Source: Rhea pennata
Lineage: Eukaryota > Chordata > Aves > Rheiformes > Rheidae
NCBI RefSeq assembly: GCF_028389875.1
Contig: NC_084669.1
Span: 4,983,501-5,047,500, forward strand
Reading direction: 5' to 3'
DNA: 64,000 nt
In this document: positions 43,100-63,532 of the stretch, in pieces
Layout: every line of letters begins with the position of its first letter
Numbering within the stretch: position 1 is the first letter of the stretch
Translations under genes and position numbers: made by a program
The notes under the pieces: model-generated
Told to the model about the DNA's origin: nothing
Seen by the model: the letters and a program-made list of their open reading frames with translations, nothing else
Database searches by the model: none

Positions 43100-43890
43100 T
43101 ACCAAGGCTGGAGTTACCTAACTGTGGAGTTGCCGTAGTCTCTAATGACCCCATGATTGCTGAACAAACCTAGATAGTAAGGGAAAGTGACACTGCAGAC
43201 TTGCGTTGTAAGCATCTAGGTACCGTTGAACTTTGCACTGGGTTATATGTTGAAGTTCTGTACTGTTATCTGTTGACATACTGCTGACCATTCTGTTACT
43301 GACTGAGGACATCTGTTTTATTGTGTAGCTACGGTCTGGCATTGTTTGACTGGATAATAAACTGATCCCAGGAAGGATAAAGGAAAGTAAGTCACATAGC
43401 CCTGTGTGGACTAGTTACTTGTTATCAGCTGGCTTGTGGACTCAACAACCCCTCTATCAGTGGAGATATCCCTGGTGCCAACTGCCAGGCAGAACCTAAA
43501 TCATCTTGGTGCAGCTCAAGTATGGTGAGAACAATCAGGGGAAAATTACACCAGAAGGATGGCCCATAAGAACAAGGAAAGGGCATTGTACCACACATCC
43601 AAGAACCGTCATTGTACTGTGCTTCCATGGTTTAACCATAGAGCTCTGATATGTGTATTCTGTTTTTAGTTCTCTTATATTCCTATCTTTAATATACTTT
43701 TTAGCTTTGTTAGGCTTGTAGATTGTCTGATGTTATTAGTTAGCTTTGTCAAGCATCTGTCATATGTGTAGAACTATTTAGCTTTAATACTCTTATACTT
43801 AATAAATGACGGTCTCACGAGTTCAGTGTGACTAACTCTGGAATCCGAAAGAATCCCAGATACTCCTCTGTTGGCGCGTGACAGCCCTGC
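43100..43890 (+). mobile_element. Possible solo LTR of an endogenous retrovirus
   Basis: About 0.8 kb whose end resembles an LTR: an AATAAA signal near 43800, a short region after it, and TTGGCGCGTGACA near 43873 that could be a primer-binding-site-like boundary. No coding region follows and I could not define TG/CA ends or a target-site duplication. Confidence 0.25.
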
Positions 43891-44380
43891 AAAGCCCATT
43901 CCAGACTGTGTCCTGTTGCCTTTGTGAGCAATGGATGATTCTATATGGGAATCCATGTATGCTCGACTTGCACATCGGTATTAACCCTTCTGAGATGTTG
44001 CCTGACAGAAATGCAGGCAGATAAAACGTAAACTTTATCAACTTGCATGCCATAAAATTTTATTGTAGATATCTTTATGTCTTTATATCCAGAAGGTACG
44101 CGTTTCCCAAAAGGATTACTCTTGGTCAAGAGGAAAAGAGTTCTGTTAAATGTGAATGTTTGGGTGGGTTGCTGGAACTGCTTTTTTGTAATAGCAATAT
44201 AATCAACTTATTATAACACGTTGATGTAATTTTGACCAAAAGAGTTTGCACAACCAATTATATTTGAATATAATATTCCAGCTGGATTCTAAAGAAAGTT
44301 TTTACTGTTACATAAAACAAGAGATTAATAGCATGTTATTCTCGCTTGATAATTATTTAAAGACTTCCCTACAGTAACAG

Positions 44381-44400
44381 CTGGATATCATGATATCCAG
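44381..44400. repeat. Perfect 20-bp palindrome
   Basis: CTGGATATCATGATATCCAG equals its own reverse complement. No function is implied by context. Confidence 0.9.
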
Positions 44401-47400
44401 ATTGTGTTATGGTAAACAGAAATAAATAACCCTTATAGTGTTAGTAATAAAGCTAGCATTAAATAAAGCTTCTACCACTTAATCCACTTAATTTCTGTTT
44501 AAGCAAGCCTGGCACTTCTGTAATAAAGATACATTTGGCCTTGCTTAATCTTGAGTTTATCTCATAGCCAAAAACTGACTTCTGAAATACCTGCAGCTGG
44601 AGGGAAAGGACCTTTATAATTAAAGATTTTCTGGTGGGAAACTGTTACTGCCTAACTTGTGAGGGGAACAGCTGAAGGAAAGGTGAGTCAGAGCTGCAAG
44701 GAAGTAGTTTAGTGGGAGGGCTGTGGAAGTACCCAAGAGTTGATAGATTTCCCAGACTTAAAACTATTCCTCCAAAAAACATGCTATCTGCAGTAATGTG
44801 GAAATATACTTTTTAAAAATATGTTTTATAGCAAATATTATTTTTAAGTTATGTAAAACTTAATATAACACACAAAAGTCTCCCTCATTAGGAAGACGTG
44901 AACACACCACTAGATCCCACTGTCCCCCTAGAAAAGCCACACAACGTGCTCTGTGGGACACAGGCAAGCCCCTCATCCTCACCCACGCAATGAGGAACAT
45001 ATTGGCAGTTTCTCTTCATGTCGTCTCTTCTCCCCTTTACTGATATTCTAGTATCATGGAACAAGAAGCCTCTCAACTACAGTCGGAGAGCAAACTACTG
45101 TGTTGAACACTTGGTTTCAACTCGCCCCCTCGTGGACTATCTGACCACAGTTCCTGATAAATACTTATTTCTTTGGAGGCCCTGCAGCTGTAGGGTCAAC
45201 CCCATGGACTGCAGCTCCTCTCTCAGTAGGCTTTCAAAAGAGGGAGCAGCCAGGCAGACACTGCAACGCCCTGCAGCTACCGCACAAACACAGGCTAACT
45301 CAAAGGTATTCGTAAAGAAGGTAGACGTAAGGACTGTGAACTACTGCTTCTCACCTTTATCTTTTGCCCATATTGCTCACATCATTATTTTCCTCTGCAG
45401 AGAGGTGATGAGCACTTTTCTCTCACTTTTACAAGTGGGGAAATGAAGACCACGCTTTCACTAGAAGCGGCCACAGTTCATAAACAGATGACAGAAGAAA
45501 TGTAGCAATCTTGTGTGTGCAAACTCCCCCAGAAACTCAATTAGGGAGGCAAGCAGCATGATGCAAAAATTCACTTCTTACAAGTGCTGCAAGACAGTGG
45601 TCAGCTAGAAATGCTCAGCATTTGCAAGTTGCCTTAAAGTTCAAAAGCAGATAGAATGATTTAGACCTAAGTAATTGTGCTTAAACCCCGCACACAAAGG
45701 GGCTCCAGATGAAAACAAGGAAGGCCATAACAAAAACCCAAAGTACAGGGTCAGATCGTCTGCTATGATAATCCTGACTTTTTTTAAAACAATTTTCAAA
45801 AAATATGCCTAAGAAAGGTAGTACTGAATGTGAATTAAAGTGATAAAAGGGATGGAATGGAGGAAGAAAGGAGAGACTGGTCTGGTTTTATTAGTAACGT
45901 AGACCAAATATTCATCTTGCTTTAATTATTCAGGACAGGTAGTTTTATATATTTGTAAATTAGCCTTTGAATATTGGAACTGAAATCCTTTTTGTGCAAA
46001 AAAAAAACAAAAAAAAACCCACAATGCTTTACAGACATGGAATAAACTAGGCTTTTCCATAACTGCTTTTCTAGCAGTTTTTCATCTCAATCTGCTTTGA
46101 AAAAAAACTTGTGTTGATTGTAGTGATTCACAGAAAGTTACTGCATGGAAGAGCTAGAACATTTGAGCCTTTTCTACACAATGAGTCAAGCAACAATAGA
46201 GTACAGATAAACTAAGCAGTTGCCATTGCACAGTGCCCTAATCCCCTGGACTGAAGTAGACACATTCCCTTTCTGATGCAGATAGCTTTGCAGCTGAACC
46301 CTGGCAAGATGAAAATGTACGTAAGCAGCAGAAAGTTTCTTTCCTTTTTTTTTTTTTTTAGCAGATTCAGAGAGAGCAGTAAATAGCAACTGCTTAGACT
46401 GTCAGATACAGGTACCTGACCAAGCACCTTCCAGTACTAGTATGCACATGTAAAAGTCTGTTTTCCACAGATAATTAATAATTGTCCACAGATATTAATA
46501 ATTTTCTGAGAACCGCTGTACTCTCAGTGCATAAACACCCAACAGAAATAGAAAATGAAGGAATAAAACAAATAGATTATATTTTATTCTTCAGAATGTT
46601 AGGCACTATCTCCAAGCTTAAAGCTTCCAAGCTTCCAACTTAAACGAAGTGCTCTGCTACCAATTTCTATAAAGCTGAGAATGCTGATAGATGTCATTGC
46701 CAACCCTCCTCCTCAAGTTAACTTTACCTGATGCTAGTTGAACTCTGCAGTCTAGATGACAGGTTGCCAAGTTGAGGTTTTCAGCCTAACTTTGATGAGT
46801 ATGGCAAGATAAGCCATATCACTTCTCTGTTTGGCTCCTTCCTGCTTCACACGGATGTTTCTGCTTCTCTGTATGAAGAAAGCCTCACATCAGCTTGCTG
46901 ACATTAAACTTCAAAGTGTGATTAATCAGCAACCCAGGGTAAAATTTCAGTTTCCTTTTTCTGACAATCAGCAGTACTAATAGCGGGGAGTATGCATGCT
47001 TCTCTGCATGAAGAATGCCAAGCCACATCCTTATTTTCTGGTTTGAAGAGGAAACTGTGGGAAATACTATGGGGATTTAGGTATAGCAGGAATCATCTCA
47101 AATATGGTTTGATCAAGGAAATCCTTGGTACCTTGAATGAACTTTTCCATTCTTTTTTCTCCCTCTAAGGATGGACAGGATTCCTGCAATGATATACAAT
47201 AGCATATAAATACTTATGGCACACATCAATAATCCTTGGGGTTGGTAAACACTACCTTCTCGACTACCATTATTTCTCCTAGATGTCTACAACTGCATTT
47301 TTAATCAATTCAACAGTATATTTCCCCAATACATAGGAAGAACACATATATGGTCTAATGCCCTACTAGAAGTCTCTCCAACTGTGAGTAATGTGGAAAG

Positions 47401-49404
47401 ATGTAGCTTTAGAAACATTCTCAGCTTCCTTAACACAAATGCAAAATAGTTATGCAGAGGGGAAAAAAGAAGTCCTCTTTGGTATTCTAGCCACATGATT
47501 TTACTGTTTGGAGTATGAGCCACAGAAACCAGACAATTGTTAGTCACGATCATTTCTTTTACAGCTCTGGAGACTTTTCCCTCATGGAATAAGTGAATTA
47601 GCTTTCCAAAACTACATCTGAGTGCAACCAAATGTAGCAATCTACTCAGCATCACATATGCAGAAATTTTAATTTCCATTTCAGACATTCCAAAATACTG
47701 CAAATCATGCCAGAATGTCAGATTTCGTTGATTTGGCACTCAACACTAACTAAAACATCCAGGAAACTGGTATTTATACAGACTGTGTCAAAGTTATTCT
47801 GTATGAAGCATTTTCAATTGCACTTTGCAAAAACTTTGTGTCCAAGCAAATAAAAACTATTCTAAATCTGTATCTGTTCCCAATAATACATCTGGAATTC
47901 ATGCTAATTAACTGTATTAAGACAAATATGACTTGTCTCTGTAGATCAGTAATTTTATCTTAAGCACAGAAATTATAGACAATTTTGATAAGAAGCCATC
48001 TGGGTAACTGCAAACATGGTTAAATAACACAAGAGGCAACTTGAGCATTCTTTGGGATATCCATATATTTCTGGATACCTGAGGCAAAGAACTCCATTGT
48101 GCTCATGAAGAAAACTAATCAGAAAACTGCTCTCAGACAAAAGATGTCAATGGCATAAAAGCTCTTACTTTCCACTAGGTGGAGTCAGGGGATACACCTA
48201 CCCAGCAGAGCAGTATGGACAAACATTTCACTAATTCCAGCGGTACACAGAAAGAATTTATAAAAGTTCATTTGCCTCCTTCCTATCCTACATGCAAAAA
48301 TGACCCATCGTCCTGAGGCATTTATGCTTCACAGCAGTATCTATGTAAAGCACATGCCTAAAGATATATTGTGCTCACTGCCATTGAGAGGACATCAAAA
48401 AGACAAAATTAGCTAGGCAGAAATCAACCCAAAATGTAATGGTTTTGCTTATCAAGAAATGCAGTAATAAACAAAATAGGAACAAAGAGTATTGACCAGT
48501 TTCATACATTATGCAACTACTTGTTTTGAAATAGAAAGGCAGATGAAAAATAACATTTCTTAAATATAATTTCCTAGTTTGGGGGCTTTATCCTCATTTT
48601 TGAATGACTAGTGGTGTTAGGTGCAGGAGTGGTGCACTTCATTTTTGCTGAGATCTGCATGTTGTTGTGCTATGCATCATAAAGGCCATGGATGATCTTC
48701 AAAATATATTAATATTTCAACAGGAAGTTTGAACACTAATCAACATCAGTGTGATGAGCATTCAATAGAAACATATTAAAAAGCAGCTCAGCAAGATTAT
48801 TGCTAGCTCTTTCATGTTAGAAAGTGTTGCAGCCCATAAGTGCTGGGTGCTATCCTATCTTGGGAGATTCTCAGGTATTTGTGATTTACCATAGTGACTG
48901 AAGAAGTAAAACATAATAGTTGGGTGTTCAGTCACATGAAGTGTCAGTACACACACTGTCTGACTGTGCAAGCTCTGCTTGTGCGAGCAATCCCAGGCGA
49001 GTTAAGGCAGGTACTGGAGTTAGGGGATAGAGGAACTCCCCAGCTTGTCATAAACTGGCTGAAACAGCACTGAAATACACTAATGGGAGAAGCAACACTG
49101 TCAGCAATCTGAATTTAGAAGACTTCTTGCTGTAATTGCAAAGAATACAACTTTCTGTTTTAATAAATAATACAATGCCAGTTACCCAGTTGAAGAGTTG
49201 CATGAAGGAGCAATGAAATTATACAGTATCCCAAAAAGAGCATGTTTAGGAATGATAATCACTGAAACTACCTGCAAACCTTGAATCAATTCTGAGATAT
49301 GTATTTGAACGAAAACAAAGCAAGAGCTGCTTAGCCTCTTGGTTGTTAATGAGTATTATGTGGCAATTTATAATTTTGTTGATTGTTCGTTCACCTTTGT
49401 AAGT

Positions 49405-49424
49405 AAAAAAAAAAAAAAAAAAAA
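49405..49424. repeat. A-run
   Basis: 20-nt mononucleotide run downstream of HTRA1. Confidence 0.95.
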
Positions 49425-50500
49425 TCCAATTTACTACTCATTTTTAAAGAGCACCTATAATTGGAATATTGGGTATTACTGTCACATAAAGGCTGACACA
49501 TATCCTGGTTAAAAATCAGGTCCTATCATACGTGCACCAGAATTCAAGCTGCAAATAAAATGAAACCTCTTTTAGGGAGCTTAAGGCCAGCTCTACAGAG
49601 GTTACAGATATCCTACCGTCTGAAATATAATGGTATACAATCTGTGATCCACAGTTTGAGAACTTCTGCAATAGGCAAACAGAATTTCAGACATCGGTTA
49701 AGTCATAATCAAAACAAAATGACAAGGAAAGCATATTAACACAGGGAAGATAGACAATTTTGGATTGCCAATATGACACATTAGAGCCAGTCATGCTAGA
49801 AAAAGCAGATGCGCAAGAACACAAATACCAGCATATACTATAAAGTGGAAGTGGTTTGGTTTGTGATGATAAAAATAAGTACATCAGGACATCCCTTCAA
49901 GCAGATGTGCCATTCAGGGACAAAATATCCTGCAAGGGGAGGCAAAATAAATCACTCACAAGAAGTACTGTTGAATTCTTTTAATAACACTAAGAAAATA
50001 TCATAGTATTAAAATTCTGCACGGGATTTTGAAAGGATTATTTTGGTTTGGGATTTGTTTATAAACCACTTTTTTTTCTTTTAAACCAACTACTCCTTTA
50101 CAATGGTATTTCCAGTTAAAACACAGCTAACCTATAAATACCTGAATACCACAACACACACTGTGTGTGTGGGTTTTGTTTAAATCTTTTAGCTGAAATA
50201 ATGGTAAATCTATCCAACATAGGGAAGCAAATGTTGACTTGTTAAGCAGGGACAGATGTAATAGCCAGTAAAGAATACATTGCATACATAATACAGAAGG
50301 AAAAATTATCATTTGGAGTATGTGAAATTACAGGGATTTTGCACCTTAAACCTATTAGAAGTTACTCTGTTGGCCAATACTAATCCACTGAACAAGCAGA
50401 ATGTTGGTCAGAAGTCTAACATTTCCTGTACCAGCACAGAGAGAATATAAGCAGTCCAACGCTGTTAAAAGAAAACATGAAATCCAGCTCATGTTTCTGG

Positions 50501-57546
<7,046 letters not shown>

Positions 57547-57567
57547 CTACAAACAAAAACAAAGCAG

Positions 57568-57592
57568 AAAAAAAAAAAAAAAAAAAAAAAAA
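57568..57592. repeat. A-run next to HTRA1 exon 4 acceptor
   Basis: 25-nt run starting 22 nt upstream of exon 4. In the transcript it is a U-tract close to the acceptor. Confidence 0.95.
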
Positions 57593-58617
57593 CCCACAAG
57601 TGTTATAAAGACAATACTGTACAAGTAGAATGTGTTCTACACAAGCATGATTTCAATAATAGAGCAGAGGAAAAAAAAATTTCCCTTTTTCCTTTGGATA
57701 TTCCATGTGGCTATGTACAGAAACAACACCTCAGTGCACTTCTGATCTAGGCAGTGTGCTTTTTAGACTGTAACAGTGCTTTTTCCACAACAGGTACCCA
57801 TTAAATCAAAAACAATTAAATACCAAAGGAATATTTACACACTGCTGCACAAAGCAAACATCTCATGATACCAGGATTGAGCTGTTTACAACAGTTTCTT
57901 GAAATAATTGGCCAACAGCTGTTGATGTAAAAATAATGTACTGCTTAACAGTGAACACTGAAGAGAGTCATGAAAACAACCAAAGTGTATCAAACAAACA
58001 TATGCATAGTTAAAAGCATTTCATATTCTCATCACACACCAGCTAATATGTTTCATCTTACATAATCTTCAATGGAATATCTCTTTTAAATAACTCTATT
58101 ACCTCTTATATTCACTGATGTCTTCTTCAGAGGTTGTTAGGATTTAAGGAGCTTATGGTATTTTTCTGTTATGGCAGTGGGGAACACCATTATAGTCTCC
58201 CTCAAGATTGTATCTCTAAGCACTGTTAACTAGAACACTACTGAAGATACTCCCACTAAGTCAGAAAACATTCCTAAAATCCAACGTCTGTGAAGGTGAC
58301 TGGAATTCCTGGTAATTAAATTGGTGGAAAAAAAAAAAAAAAAAGAAAGGTGAAGGCTGGAACTGCACTCCTGTACCAATGTAATGGATCGAGGAAAATT
58401 AGTATAGTCCTTCCAAGACACCTTAGATCAGGAGGGGAACTGAACTGGCTGGATAACTGATGAATCAAAGGGGACCAGCAACTCCTCACAGCATCAAAAA
58501 AATGGCAGGGAAGTCCACAAGGTCTCCTGCTCAGCAAAGTAATTAAAAAGGGCATTTTGAAACAAGACATTATTTCAGATTAATACTTTAGCCTCTGCCT
58601 GTAAAATATGCACTGAG

Positions 58618-58649
58618 TTTCTTCTTTTTTCTTTTCTTTCTTCTTCTTC

Positions 58650-58677
<28 letters not shown>
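58618..58677. repeat. Polypyrimidine tract ending in a T-run
   Basis: CTT-rich stretch followed by 28 T. Confidence 0.95.
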
Positions 58678-58680
<3 letters not shown>

Positions 58681-60400
58681 TTGTGTTTTTAAGAACAATG
58701 TTTACCCTTTCAATGACATTACATATATTTTTAATACTTCTAAGTTTAACACGGTTCCTGCAAGATCCTGATCCTTTACACGTATTTAGTCCGGTCACTC
58801 GACCGTCTCCATTACTATCACTGGAACAGGATGTGTATGAAGTCAGGCTTCAATATAAGCATTTGCAGGATAAGAAATTAAGTTACTGAAATCCAAATCA
58901 AAACAGAAGTTGCACAAGGCATATAACTTGCTTGATAATCCTTACTTTAAGATAGGTTTTCTCCAACCTCACTCTACTCCAAAATTCTTTCCTTTGCTCA
59001 GCAAACTGGCCTCAAAGGAAAAACGCAGTCTAAACCTTCCAAACAGAACGATGATTAGAGACCTAGGGATAACTTAAACCAATTTTCAAGGACTAGATAA
59101 CATAAACACTTTCTTAAAACACAGAGTTCCTTCAAAGCATCCATGAGCTGTGCCCCTAAAAATGGCAGTACAGAGTAGTTTAACACCCTCTCTTGTAATT
59201 TATTCCTGTCTGGAAATTTGTAAAGATGACTTCTGCATACCATATCTGTTCCAAAACACATGAAGATTCATATGTCTATACTTGATGGCATAAAAAAAAT
59301 ACTGGATACTTGTATATACAAGAAACAACATTTAGTATGCATTGATTATTCGTACGTGTTCCTAATTTACCGATAATTCTGCTCGAATATCAATGAAAGC
59401 TGAAAGATTACTACATTTTGGCAAAAAGAAAAAATATTACATGTGCTTAAACTGGAAATCAAGAGCTAGCTCTTTAATGGTGTTTTGTTATCAGCAACTT
59501 GAAAGCCTGTATTGATAAATCACCGCTAGGGACAGAAATCCACTAACAAACTAAGCTAAATATGTATCACTCAGTATTTTTCACCTACAGTTTTATTTCA
59601 AATGCCCTAGGAAATATTCAATGCCTATAAGTAGAAAATAGAAGGCATCAGTCATGTCACTATATGCTGTAGTAAAGACAGAAGCTACAGCTAATATTTA
59701 ACAAGCCTGATTTCAGTGCTTTTGTCCAACTCTTACAGTTCTACCAGCAATATTTTACTCAGCTGCACATACTGTTTCAATAACACTGACTGCCAAACCC
59801 TTCAGGCAGGATAAGATGCTCTATGGAAATATTGTCTCTGCAGCAAGAAAATTAACCAAATGCTGGACACATTATCACTTGGATGATCAATAAAATAGGC
59901 AATATAGAGAAAAGAAAAAAACTTTTCCCTAATTATCTTTCAGAGGAAAGCTTTCAGAAGCAGCAACGCCCTACTATTAACAAGGATTATCTGTGGTCTG
60001 TATCGGTGCCACAGACTGAGATAAATCTGACTGGGGCTGCAGCTGAGCTCTGTTCGGGTTGGGGTATGGGGCGGTTCAACAGCAATAGCAGTGCTGCCCA
60101 TCTTGTTCGCAATGCAGCAAATAAGCAGCAGCAGCCCAAGTTAATATTGCTGAGGAGTTTGCTGAGCAGCCTCAAAGCCGAGGGAGCTTCAGCACCCAAG
60201 GAAAGGGGCAGTTTTGATGAGCTATGCTGTGAGGCACACAGTACATGCAACACAAACAGCTCCATATGCTGCTTGGACAGAGGGCCAAGGTCCCTTCCTC
60301 CTCCCTCCAGATGCTATTAACTTAATGTAGTAGCACGTGTTTTCAAGACGTGGTTGATCAAGAAGTATCTCCTTTTCTGGCACTGTTTTCACCCTTGAGG

Positions 60401-60401
<1 letters not shown>

Positions 60402-60430
<29 letters not shown>
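60402..60430. repeat. A-run
   Basis: 29-nt mononucleotide run in HTRA1 intron 3. Confidence 0.95.
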
Positions 60431-60433
<3 letters not shown>

Positions 60434-60510
60434 GTCCACTGCAGAAGACATATTTTACAGAGAAAGAGGACATTTTATCACTAAATGAAACAGATTACAG
60501 TAACAAAATA

Positions 60511-60537
60511 GATAAATAAATAAATAAATAAATAAAA
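60511..60537. repeat. (ATAA)n microsatellite
   Basis: About seven copies of a tetranucleotide. Confidence 0.95.
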
Positions 60538-61393
60538 CCCACACAGAACAGGCTATCTTTTCTTTCATAAATAGAGAAAAAGGACTGGCTGAACACAAAG
60601 TTAGCAAGATTTATACAGTGTTCCTGAGATACAAAAAACAGTCACAAAGACAAAATTGCATTTGGCAGCAGAAAGAAAAAACATGAACAAACTCTGACTA
60701 ATACAATTATGCTTGATTGTGTTGAGTGTTCAAGCCCGCGTGTACGCTAGTTCAACCTCAGTTCGACGTCTGACACTGGGTGGATTGGCAGTGGGTAGTC
60801 TGTACGATTTAGCACGCCTTCTGGAAAGGGTTAGGCTAACCTTTCATTTGCTCGGAACAAAAATCAATTGCAGAAAAGCTCCTCGCTCAGCACATGATAT
60901 GAAACATAGCTTTGGGAAACGTGTTCTCCACGCAGTATGTTTCAGAAGACATACAGCCTTGTCTAAAAATACTGTATCTCAAGATACTACAAACGTAACC
61001 AATGCGTTTGGTTCGCTGTTTTCTGTTTACCCAGATAATAAATAGTTATCTGTTACAGAGCGGACGACCCACACAAGTATCTTTGCACATTTCAAGAGCA
61101 TGAAGGATACTGAGCAAACTTCAAAGAGCCACAGGCCGTAGGAGATTATGCTGTAAGTGAAAAGCCATAAGCTTGGCAAACTTTCTAAAAGGTTACTTCT
61201 TATTCAAACAGTAACAAATATAAACATTCTCATTAATGTCTCTAAAAGTAAATGCCACGAAGAGTTGGTTATGATGAATATACGCATTGTAGTGGCTTTC
61301 CCTTTTGGTTTTTCTAAAACAAAAGGAAAAAAATCTTAAAAATAACTCTGCCACATCCACAACTAAACTTTCTATTATCAGAAACTTCACAAG

Positions 61394-61410
61394 CTTCTTC
61401 TTCTTCTTCT

Positions 61411-61448
<38 letters not shown>
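61394..61448. repeat. (CTT)n followed by a T-run
   Basis: Six to seven CTT repeats and about 36 T. Confidence 0.95.
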
Positions 61449-61454
<6 letters not shown>

Positions 61455-63512
61455 TGGGGGGGTTAAAGTGAAATTATGGCAAAAACAATCAAAATCCTTT
61501 GGCATCATGAGAATCAAGTGATAAGCATGTCCTTTTGCAACTCACAAGAAGATGCTGGAAATACATGGCACGTATTTATGGCAGTGGCTGCAGCTAAACC
61601 AGTACCAGTGCCCTCTTGCACTTCCACTAGTGAGCTCTTGCTTGGCATATAAGCCAGACATCTTAAACCAAAGTTAAATGTCTGAGTCTAGGACACCTAA
61701 CTACATTTAATAAATAGACATTTTTTCCCCTCAGTTTTTGCTTCTGATGGCCATAAGGGTGCTTTAACAAGTGCTAGAATTCGTGAGTCTCTTAACTATA
61801 GATCTGCCACAACAGTTAATTAAAATCCCAGGCATACTAATATGCCTTGCAGCATAACGAACAGGGAGCCAGAAACACCCAACGTGTAAGCCCAGCTCTC
61901 CCAATGACTCACTGCATGACCTTGAGCAACACAGATTTTTTCCCTTCTGTTTCCCCTGTTATTAACTCTCACGGTTCTGCTGGGATCCGTGTTTACTCAA
62001 TAAAACAAATCATCTGCAAGCATGCATTCTGCAAGTATACAGAAATACAACTAAACACGCAAACCATAAGTGGCGCATGACTCACTGTTTACACTCTGTC
62101 AGAGAAGGAGCCATTAATTAGTGTTAATATTTTAAGCATTTCTCATCCCAAACTGCTTCACACATTTTTATATATGGATTTGACTCAACAAACCCTGGGT
62201 AAACACAATCCCCACAAAATGGAGAGCAGCACACCACAGCAAGAAATGGCTTTATCCAACAATAAAAAGCAGCTATTGCAGGGAGGGAGCACAGCAGCGC
62301 AGCGCTCTGCAGAGTTCAGGACAAGTACTGAAGAACAACGTGCTCAGCTGAGCCTTGACAAACGAAAGCTAAGAGAAGAAGCAGAACATAATCACCACAG
62401 TCAAAGTACGGCTGGTGCCAGACCAAAATTAGTAATGTGAAGGGAGAGACAAACAGGGGCAGTAGGTATTTCATCTGGAATTTTTTCATCCATGAAATAC
62501 ATGCATCTGTCTCTTATGTTGGCAGGGAAAGCAAGTAAATCCCTTCTCCGCTCCATAAGCTGCTTAACTGGTGGAAGGAAGATCACGAATTTGCAGAAAG
62601 CAGTTTGGAGTTCAACAAACTGATGAAGAGACGACAAATGTTTTGAATTCAATTTGTGTTAAATGGGGCCAGATTTCCTTTGTGCTTTTTTATTTTTAGG
62701 TGGAAAAGAAACAGATGTTTGTATGCTATTCAGCTGCAAGTATTTCTGGCAAAATACATAACTTTCTTGGGAACTGCATTTCTATTCTCATTAATGAACC
62801 TGTTTTACTTTCAGAATGCTGTGGCAAAATAAAAACAGTCCAACCGCATAAAAATGTAGAGTACCATCTGCAATCTAGAAACTGTTTGACAAAATGCCAA
62901 AGAAAATCAAAAAAAAAAAGTATTACAAGTCTGCAAAAGAATTTCATCTATAGTTAGAAAAACAAAACTGAGTCTCCTTATCTAAATATAGAGCATGGGA
63001 AGCTTGTAGGAGAAAAAAAGTAGAAATGTTGTTTCACTATGTCATTTAGATTTAAATTATCTGGCAAAATACTGATATTCTCCCTTAAAATACAATATTT
63101 AGGAAATGTAGTAATAATACAAATGTATCCAGCTATGTTTCTTCAGTCTGCTTTGTAAAGCAAGTAAATCACGTCATGCATGCCCGTTTTCAGTGTATGG
63201 GGGACACGGTAATGCTTTGCTGCCCAAAGCCGTCAGCAAACAGGAGTTTACATGAGCCCTTGTGATGGGCCATTTCATTTCCAGGAGTCCTGACAGCTTC
63301 TGGTACTAATACAAGGGCTTCCTCACAGCAGACTCCTGAGAGGAAGCAATGTAATAGCCAGCATTAGATTTCAAAGTAAACCAGCATTTTAGGAAAGCCA
63401 CTTACATCTGGAATTCAGGTAATCTGGTTTTTCAACACACGGGCTATTAAAATATTGATACATAAACAGGAAAGCTTGCTTTCCCGCTTCCTCCGGTTTG
63501 TACACACTGGGG

Positions 63513-63532
63513 AAAAAAAAAAAAAAAAAAAA
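63513..63532. repeat. A-run
   Basis: 20-nt mononucleotide run. A further A/G-rich GAAAA repeat lies at 63661-63690. Confidence 0.95.

Larger units (their letters stand above)
35836..50500. other. Intergenic region between HTRA1 and locus A
   Basis: 14.7 kb with no supported exon. It holds the HTRA1 3' UTR at its right end, a GC-rich pocket at 37.78-38.35 kb, a possible LTR at 43.1-43.9 kb, a 20-bp palindrome at 44381-44400 and an A-run at 49405-49424. Short open frames throughout look like chance. Confidence 0.55.

Noticed and set aside
59883-60320. 145-codon plus-strand frame in HTRA1 intron 3
   Set aside because: No recognisable domain, a low-complexity Ser/Asn/Gln stretch and no splice or promoter context.
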